A DNA stretch of 10,224 nt, from positions 1 through 10,224 of the forward strand of contig CAJMRA010000059.1 of NCBI GenBank assembly GCA_905215675.1, in the 5' to 3' direction. This document shows positions 6,202 through 10,224 of this stretch, one piece after another. The DNA comes from an uncultured bacterium. Its GTDB lineage: Bacteria > Desulfobacterota > Desulfovibrionia > Desulfovibrionales > Desulfovibrionaceae. The notes under the pieces are model-generated. The model did not search any database. It was not told the origin of the DNA and saw only the letters and a list, made by a program, of their open reading frames with translations. Each line of letters begins with the position of its first letter. Position 1 is the first letter of the stretch. A program made the position numbers and the translations under genes.

Positions 6202-6591
6202 ATGTATAACGCCAAAGCTGTCATTGTCGGCATCATCATCTTCGCGGGCATCTTCTCCGCGCCGTTCTGGGTCAACTTCAACGGCACCCGGGACTACAAG
6301 CGCCCCGAACTCGTGCTGCCCAAGACGCCCAACGAAAAGGAATGCGTCGAGTCCGTCGACTTCATGCGGGCCAACCACATGACCCTGCTCAATGAATGGC
6401 GCGATCAGGCCCTGCGCAACGAAAACCGCGTCTACGTGGCCTCCAACGGCAAGAAGTGGACCATCAGCCTCCAGAACACCTGTCTGAAGTGCCACGAAAA
6501 CTACACGGAATTCTGCGACAAGTGCCACGTCACCAACAATGTCGATCCCTATTGCTGGACCTGCCACATTCTTCCCAAGGGGAACAAGTAA
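6202..6591 (+). CDS. dsrJ: DsrJ, membrane-anchored trihaem cytochrome c of DsrMKJOP
   Basis: The protein has 129 residues. Residues 5-24 form an uncleaved signal anchor, and the rest lies in the periplasm. Three haem c sites are present: CLKCH (94-98), CDKCH (105-109) and CWTCH (118-122). In the family one haem has an unusual His/Cys ligation; Cys48 in EKECVESV fits the conserved cysteine described for A. vinosum DsrJ (Cys46). Other possible distal ligands are His59 and Met60, and the only His outside the CXXCH motifs is His59. Electrons would pass through this subunit to or from a periplasmic partner that is not identified here. GGAGGG inside the end of dsrK, 7 nt upstream, is its ribosome site. 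Its stop codon shares one base with the dsrO start (TAATG), consistent with translational coupling. Confidence 0.96.
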   Translation: MYNAKAVIVGIIIFAGIFSAPFWVNFNGTRDYKRPELVLPKTPNEKECVESVDFMRANHMTLLNEWRDQALRNENRVYVASNGKKWTISLQNTCLKCHENYTEFCDKCHVTNNVDPYCWTCHILPKGNK

Positions 6592-7364
6592 TGAACAACA
6601 GCAGAAGAAGATTCCTTAAGGTGGCGGGGCTTTCTGTATTCGCTCTCAGCAGCGGCGTGGCCGGCCTGGCCCATGCGCAGGTCGCCCCCGGCCGCTACGA
6701 GCGCGGCGCCGAGGCCCTCAAGGCCAAACGCTGGGCCATGGTCATTGATACCCGCGCCTTCAAGTCCGCCGACGAATACAAACCGCTCATCGAAGCCTGC
6801 CACGCCGCCCACAATGTGCCCAACATTCCCGGCAAGCAGGAAATCAAGTGGATGTGGCTCGATACCTACGACCACGCCTTCCCCGACGATCTGAGCGAAC
6901 ACCAGAAGCCGTCGCTGCTGCAGGCGCAGTTCCCCCTGCTCTGCAACCACTGCACCAATCCGCCCTGCGTGCGCGTCTGCCCCACGCAGGCCACCTACAG
7001 GATGGAAGACGGCATCGTCGCCATGGACTACCACCGCTGCATCGGCTGCCGCTTCTGCATGGCCGGCTGCCCCTACGGCGCGCGCTCCTTCAACTTCGTG
7101 GACCCGCGCAAGTACCTGTCCGATCCCGTGCCGAATCCCGCCTTCCCCACCCGCATGATCGGCGTGGTGGAAAAGTGCACCTTCTGCGCCGAACGCCTCG
7201 CCGTGGGCAAGATGCCCGCCTGTGTGGAAGCCTCCGGCGGACGCATCCTGTTCGGCGATCTCGATGATCCCTCGTCCAGCGTCCGCAAGGCCCTGGCCGA
7301 AAACTTCAGCATTCGCCGCAAGCCCAATCTCGGCACGCAGCCCGGCGTCTACTACCTCATCTAG
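6591..7364 (+). CDS. dsrO: DsrO, Tat-exported ferredoxin-like subunit of DsrMKJOP
   Basis: The protein has 257 residues. It starts with a twin-arginine signal (SRRRFLK at 4-10), a hydrophobic stretch to about 26, and a likely cleavage after Ala29 (AHA-Q), so the folded protein is exported with its clusters. It belongs to the DmsB/NrfC/TtrB family. Cysteine motifs are 118, 121, 126, 130; 150, 153, 156, 160; and 196, 199, 211. Cys70 is what remains of the usual first motif (MVIDTRAF..EACHAAHNVP). The protein has exactly 12 Cys, enough for three [4Fe-4S] clusters instead of the four of many relatives. It would carry electrons between DsrP and DsrJ on the periplasmic face. The first base of its ATG overlaps the dsrJ stop, and AAGGGGAAC provides the ribosome site. 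Confidence 0.96.
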   Translation: MNNSRRRFLKVAGLSVFALSSGVAGLAHAQVAPGRYERGAEALKAKRWAMVIDTRAFKSADEYKPLIEACHAAHNVPNIPGKQEIKWMWLDTYDHAFPDDLSEHQKPSLLQAQFPLLCNHCTNPPCVRVCPTQATYRMEDGIVAMDYHRCIGCRFCMAGCPYGARSFNFVDPRKYLSDPVPNPAFPTRMIGVVEKCTFCAERLAVGKMPACVEASGGRILFGDLDDPSSSVRKALAENFSIRRKPNLGTQPGVYYLI

Positions 7365-7375
7365 GGAGAAAGGCC

Positions 7376-8542
7376 ATGCTCGAAAAATTGCTTACCGGCC
7401 AGAAGCGCTATTATGCCTGGCTGCTGTTCCTGCTCGTCGTCATTGCCGCCTGCGGCTGTGTCTACCTGCAGCAGCTCAAGGAAGGCCTCTCCATCACCGG
7501 CATGAGCCGCGACGTGTCCTGGGGCCTCTACATCTCGCAGTTCACCTATCTGGTGGGCGTGGCGGCCTCCGCCGTCATGCTCGTGCTGCCCGCCTACTTC
7601 CATCACTACGTGAAGTTCAAGCGCATGATCATCTTCGGCGAATTCATGGCCATCTCGGCCGTCGTCATGTGCGCCCTCTTCATCGTGGTGGACCTCGGCC
7701 AGCCCCAGCGCATGCTGAACGTCATGCTCCACCCCACGCCCAATTCCGTCATGTTCTATGACATGATCGTGCTCGTGGGCTACCTCTGCCTCAACGCCAT
7801 CATCGGCTGGGTCACCCTCGAGGCCGAACGCCACAGCGTGCAGCCGCCCAAGTGGATCAAGCCCCTCATCTATCTTTCCATCCTGTGGGCCTTCTCCATC
7901 CACACCGTGACGGCCTTCCTCTACGCGGGCATTCCCGGCCGCCATTACTGGCTGACCGCCATCATGGCCGCCCGCTTCCTCTCCTCGGCCTTCTGCTCCG
8001 GTCCCGCCATCCTGCTGCTGCTGGTCTTCATCGTCCGCCGCCTTACCGGCTTCAACCCCGGCAAGGAAGCCGTCAAGACCCTGGCGACCATCATCACCTA
8101 TGCCATGTGCATCAACGTGTTCTTCTACCTGCTGGAAGTCTTCACCGCCTTCTACAGCGGCATTCCCGGCCATCAGCACCCGCTGGTGTTCCTCTTCGCC
8201 GGTCATGCCGGACACGTCAGCTGGGTGACCAGCTGGATGTGGGCCGCCGTCATCATGGCCGCCGCCTCCCTGATCATCCTCATTCCGCCCACGTGGCGCA
8301 CCGGCCCCCTGCTCCCGCTGGCGCTGGTCATGCTCGTGGCCGCCTCCTGGATCGACAAGGGCCTCGGCCTGCTCATCGGCGGTTTCACCCCCAACATGTT
8401 TGAAACCATCACCGAATACATGCCCACCGGCCGCGAAATCGCCGTGGCCGTCGGCGTCTACGCCGTCGGCGCCCTGGTGCTCTCCCTCCTCTGGAAGATC
8501 GCCCTCGGCGTCAAGAAGGAAGTCGGCAACTTCAGCGACTAA
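7376..8542 (+). CDS. dsrP: DsrP, NrfD/PsrC-family quinone-interacting membrane subunit of DsrMKJOP
   Basis: The protein has 388 residues, with about ten membrane helices (approximately 14-33, 51-73, 86-105, 127-149, 163-184, 193-220, 235-258, 284-304, 310-325, 355-378). It matches the NrfD/PsrC fold, which has no haem and exchanges electrons between quinol and an iron-sulfur partner, here DsrO. Family-like features are the DLGQP stretch after the third helix (106-110) and charged or His residues at helix ends (His76, His77, His176, His277, His280). The start at 7376 follows GGGAGAAAGG, 11 bp after the dsrO stop. It is the last gene of the operon; a strong terminator begins 27 bp after the stop. 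Confidence 0.96.
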   Translation: MLEKLLTGQKRYYAWLLFLLVVIAACGCVYLQQLKEGLSITGMSRDVSWGLYISQFTYLVGVAASAVMLVLPAYFHHYVKFKRMIIFGEFMAISAVVMCALFIVVDLGQPQRMLNVMLHPTPNSVMFYDMIVLVGYLCLNAIIGWVTLEAERHSVQPPKWIKPLIYLSILWAFSIHTVTAFLYAGIPGRHYWLTAIMAARFLSSAFCSGPAILLLLVFIVRRLTGFNPGKEAVKTLATIITYAMCINVFFYLLEVFTAFYSGIPGHQHPLVFLFAGHAGHVSWVTSWMWAAVIMAAASLIILIPPTWRTGPLLPLALVMLVAASWIDKGLGLLIGGFTPNMFETITEYMPTGREIAVAVGVYAVGALVLSLLWKIALGVKKEVGNFSD

Positions 8543-8569
8543 CGTCGCCGCCGCCTGATCCGCCTGTAT

Positions 8570-8603
8570 GAGAACGCCCCGCCCCGCGGGGCGTTCTCTT
8601 TTT
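8570..8603 (+). terminator. Rho-independent terminator of the dsr operon
   Basis: A perfect 11-bp stem, GAGAACGCCCC (8570-8580) with GGGGCGTTCTC (8588-8598), has a 7-nt loop and is followed directly by TTTTT (8599-8603). It is placed 27 bp after the dsrP stop. A smaller CCGCAA/TTGCGG hairpin (8618-8635) followed by TTT lies just behind it and may add to termination. Confidence 0.93.
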
Positions 8604-8757
8604 CAGGAGCCGCCCCGCCGCAACTTTCCTTGCGGTTTCCCTTCCCCCCAGGCCCCCCATCCTTTCCCCAGCGCGCTTTTTCCGCTCGCTTCGGGCCGGG
8701 CGGCGGCAAAAAACAAAGAAAGAACAGCGCTTGGGAAAGGCGGCACAAGGGCATTGC

Positions 8758-8787
8758 TTGACGCTGCTTTCTCGCGTAGGATACAAG
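8758..8787 (+). promoter_or_regulatory. Candidate promoter of the HD/CCA-like gene
   Basis: TTGACG (8758-8763) and TACAAG (8782-8787) are 18 nt apart, with five and four consensus matches. A start near 8794 would leave about 32 nt before the ATG at 8826. TAGGAT at 8777 is nearby but only 13 nt from the -35 box. Confidence 0.45.
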
Positions 8788-8825
8788 CATAGATTCAGGA
8801 CAGTGTGCCTGTGGAGGAAAACACC

Positions 8826-10154
8826 ATGCAAAAACCGCTCAAGGACGCCATCACCATTTGTAAAACCATCTTGCGCAACGGCTATGACGCGCACATCATC
8901 AATGCGCCCCTGCATGAGCGGCTGTTGCCCAAGGCCAAACATCCCGCCGTCGATCTTGCCAGCGAAGCCGATACGGAAACCCTCTTCAAGCTGTTTCCCA
9001 GGGCCGAACGTCTCACCGAGGGACGCGCCATCGCCGGCATGGAGCAGGACGGCGTCCTCTACCGTTTTTATCCGCTGGTGGAAGAAGACTCCAGCCATCC
9101 CGAGCTTTCCCTGCTCCGCATAACGCCCACGCTCATTGAACAGCTCGACGACGAAGACCGCCGCACACTGCGCCTTGTGGGCTTCGGCGAACCCGAACCC
9201 ACCAACGATCGCTACGAAGGTTTCCGCGACGTCAAGGACGGCGTCATCAGCCTTGTGGGTCTGCCGGACGAAACCCTGCGCCACAATTACCTGCTTGCCG
9301 TGCGCGCCCTGCGCTTTGCCGCCAACTTCGATCTGCCTATCGAGCCCAATACCTGGATGGCCATTGTCCGCGCCTCCACCCGCGTTCTCGACTATGCCTC
9401 CGACGCCGACATCATGGACGAATGGCGCAAGGTTTCCGCCGAGGCGCTCTATCGTTTCGTCCAGCTCATGTTTGACGCCCACATCCTCCAGGGCCTCATC
9501 CCCGAAGTGGCGGCCCTGACCTGCGTGCGCCAGAAACGCAACGAGAGCGGCGAGGAAGAAACCGTCTTCGCCCACACGCTCGCCTGCATGCGCCACTACC
9601 CCGAAGAGGATTTCCATTACGACTGGCTCGGCACCATGGCCATGATGTTCCATGACGTGGGCAAGCTCTATACCGGCGAATACGCCGGAGAGGAATGGTC
9701 CTTCTACCAGCACCACCGCGTCGGCGCCAAGGTCACCCGCAAGATCCTTCGCCGTCTCCATTTCAGCGCCGAAGACATCGACCTGCTTTCCCATCTGGTG
9801 AAGCATCACATGCACTTCAAGTTCATGCTCACCGACCGCGGTATCCGGCGCTTCAAGGCCCTGGACGAATATCCCCGCCTCATCGCCATGGCCCGCGCCG
9901 AGGTCAAGGCCCGCGACGGCAGCAGCACCTCCTTCAATCACAATATGAAATATCTGGAGCGCGCCGACACCCCCGAACAGATGCTCGAACCGCTCCTCAA
10001 CGGCAACGAAATCATGGAAGCCACCCGCCTCAAGCCCGGACCGCTCGTCGGCATCATCCGCGACGCCCTGCTTCAGGCCCAGATCGCCGGGGACGTCACC
10101 GACGCCGACAGCGCCCGCCACTTCGTCTGCGAATACGCCAAAAAGGCCGGGTAG
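8826..10154 (+). CDS. CCA-adding-enzyme/poly(A) polymerase homologue with HD domain and degenerate nucleotidyltransferase head
   Basis: The protein has 442 residues and the domain order of bacterial class II tRNA nucleotidyltransferases. The head (about 10-120) lines up with that fold but the GGxVRD loop reads INAPLHERLL (25-34), the DxD site reads AVD (41-43, within HPAVDLAS), and the usual RRDFTxNA reads RRTLRLVG (112-119). The region around 129-180 keeps the family pattern (FRDVKDGVISLVG; RALRFAANFDLPIEP). An HD phosphohydrolase domain follows: His250, His276-Asp277 (MMFHDVGK), and the histidines at 296-297 and 327-330. A C-terminal CCA-like segment (NGNEIMEATRLKPGPLVG, 392-409) closes it. 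Catalysis by the HD domain, or RNA binding without nucleotidyl transfer, is possible. ATG 8826 has GGAGGA 7 nt upstream; a GTG at 8805 lacks this. Confidence 0.8.
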   Translation: MQKPLKDAITICKTILRNGYDAHIINAPLHERLLPKAKHPAVDLASEADTETLFKLFPRAERLTEGRAIAGMEQDGVLYRFYPLVEEDSSHPELSLLRITPTLIEQLDDEDRRTLRLVGFGEPEPTNDRYEGFRDVKDGVISLVGLPDETLRHNYLLAVRALRFAANFDLPIEPNTWMAIVRASTRVLDYASDADIMDEWRKVSAEALYRFVQLMFDAHILQGLIPEVAALTCVRQKRNESGEEETVFAHTLACMRHYPEEDFHYDWLGTMAMMFHDVGKLYTGEYAGEEWSFYQHHRVGAKVTRKILRRLHFSAEDIDLLSHLVKHHMHFKFMLTDRGIRRFKALDEYPRLIAMARAEVKARDGSSTSFNHNMKYLERADTPEQMLEPLLNGNEIMEATRLKPGPLVGIIRDALLQAQIAGDVTDADSARHFVCEYAKKAG

Positions 10155-10171
10155 ACTCTAAACCGTTCTTC

Positions 10172-10224
10172 TGGGGGGAAGGGAACCCCCTTGGCTGGCG
10201 CACAAGGGTGTTTCCTTCCCCCCA
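10172..10224 (+). terminator. Long hairpin after the HD/CCA-like gene, cut by the window end
   Basis: Positions 10172-10193 pair with 10203-10224 across a 9-nt loop. The outer part is a perfect TGGGGGGAAGG/CCTTCCCCCCA match and the inner CCCTTG/CAAGGG match is also perfect, with one mismatch and one wobble between. It starts 18 bp after the stop codon. The following bases are outside the window, so I cannot see whether a T-tract makes it a true terminator; it could also be a repeat element. Confidence 0.55.

Noticed and set aside
3343..6567. Minus-strand open frame of 1074 residues opposite dsrM, dsrK and dsrJ
   Set aside because: It is rich in His, Gly, Ala, Val and Glu and has no recognisable domain. 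It mirrors well-supported genes with strong G/C third-position bias, which removes stop codons from the opposite strand.
7361..8215. Minus-strand open frame of 284 residues opposite dsrP
   Set aside because: Composition (Asp, Glu, Gly, His) is the complement of a membrane-protein gene; no domain.
8805..8825. GTG at 8805 as start of the HD/CCA-like gene
   Set aside because: GGAGGA is correctly spaced for ATG 8826 and lies inside the longer version.
8532..10121. Minus-strand open frame of 529 residues opposite the HD/CCA-like gene
   Set aside because: Same shadow effect. The plus-strand gene has clear domains and a good ribosome site.
1..10224. CRISPR arrays, tRNA or rRNA genes, insertion sequences, attachment sites
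   Set aside because: I found no regularly spaced repeats, cloverleaf, transposase or integrase signature on either strand.

Overview
The window looks like the chromosome of a sulfidogenic member of the Desulfovibrionaceae (Desulfovibrio, Bilophila or Mailhella type). It is GC-rich with strong G/C third-position bias, and its core is a complete dsrMKJOP operon in the order typical of deltaproteobacterial sulfate and sulfite reducers. I cannot fix genus or species from sequence alone. No DsrAB, DsrC, tRNA, rRNA, CRISPR array, transposase or phage gene is visible.

Layout. 51-557 (minus): panD, aspartate 1-decarboxylase, with an N-terminal extension. 837-1274 (plus): a small membrane-anchored SH3-like protein, followed by a GC-rich hairpin terminator. 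1275-1672: a non-coding stretch with the second copy of a 53-bp repeat (first copy at 1-53, overlapping the panD stop), nested hairpins, and a near-consensus minus-strand promoter with no obvious gene under it. 1673-2680 (plus): a VKOR-type quinone-linked disulfide oxidoreductase fused to a thioredoxin-like domain. 2681-2976: a leader with a -35-like box, an overlapping 10-bp palindrome and two hairpins. 2977-3507: a stand-alone RsbRD_N-type protein. 3532-8542: dsrM, dsrK, dsrJ, dsrO and dsrP, tightly packed and closed by a textbook terminator at 8570-8603. 8826-10154 (plus): a CCA-adding-enzyme homologue with an HD domain whose nucleotidyltransferase motifs look degenerate. The window ends in a 22-bp-arm hairpin.

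How the genes work together. DsrMKJOP is a transmembrane redox complex. DsrP (NrfD/PsrC-like) and DsrM (NarI-like dihaem b) face the quinone pool. DsrO (Tat-exported ferredoxin-like) and DsrJ (trihaem c) lie on the periplasmic side. DsrK (HdrD-like) is cytoplasmic and is thought to act on the DsrC trisulfide/disulfide made during sulfite reduction. The sequence fits this well: DsrM has the NarI haem-ligand spacing, DsrJ has three CXXCH motifs plus a candidate Cys ligand, and DsrO has exactly 12 Cys for three clusters. The RsbRD_N gene leads the same transcription unit and may be a regulator or accessory factor. The VKOR-Trx protein upstream could supply disulfides or thiol redox balance in the periplasm, but nothing in the sequence ties it to the complex.

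The best candidates for something less described are the RsbRD_N protein and structured leader in front of dsrM, the apparent pseudo-nucleotidyltransferase/HD protein, and the orphan minus-strand promoter with its structured downstream region. None of these amounts to proof of a new system.
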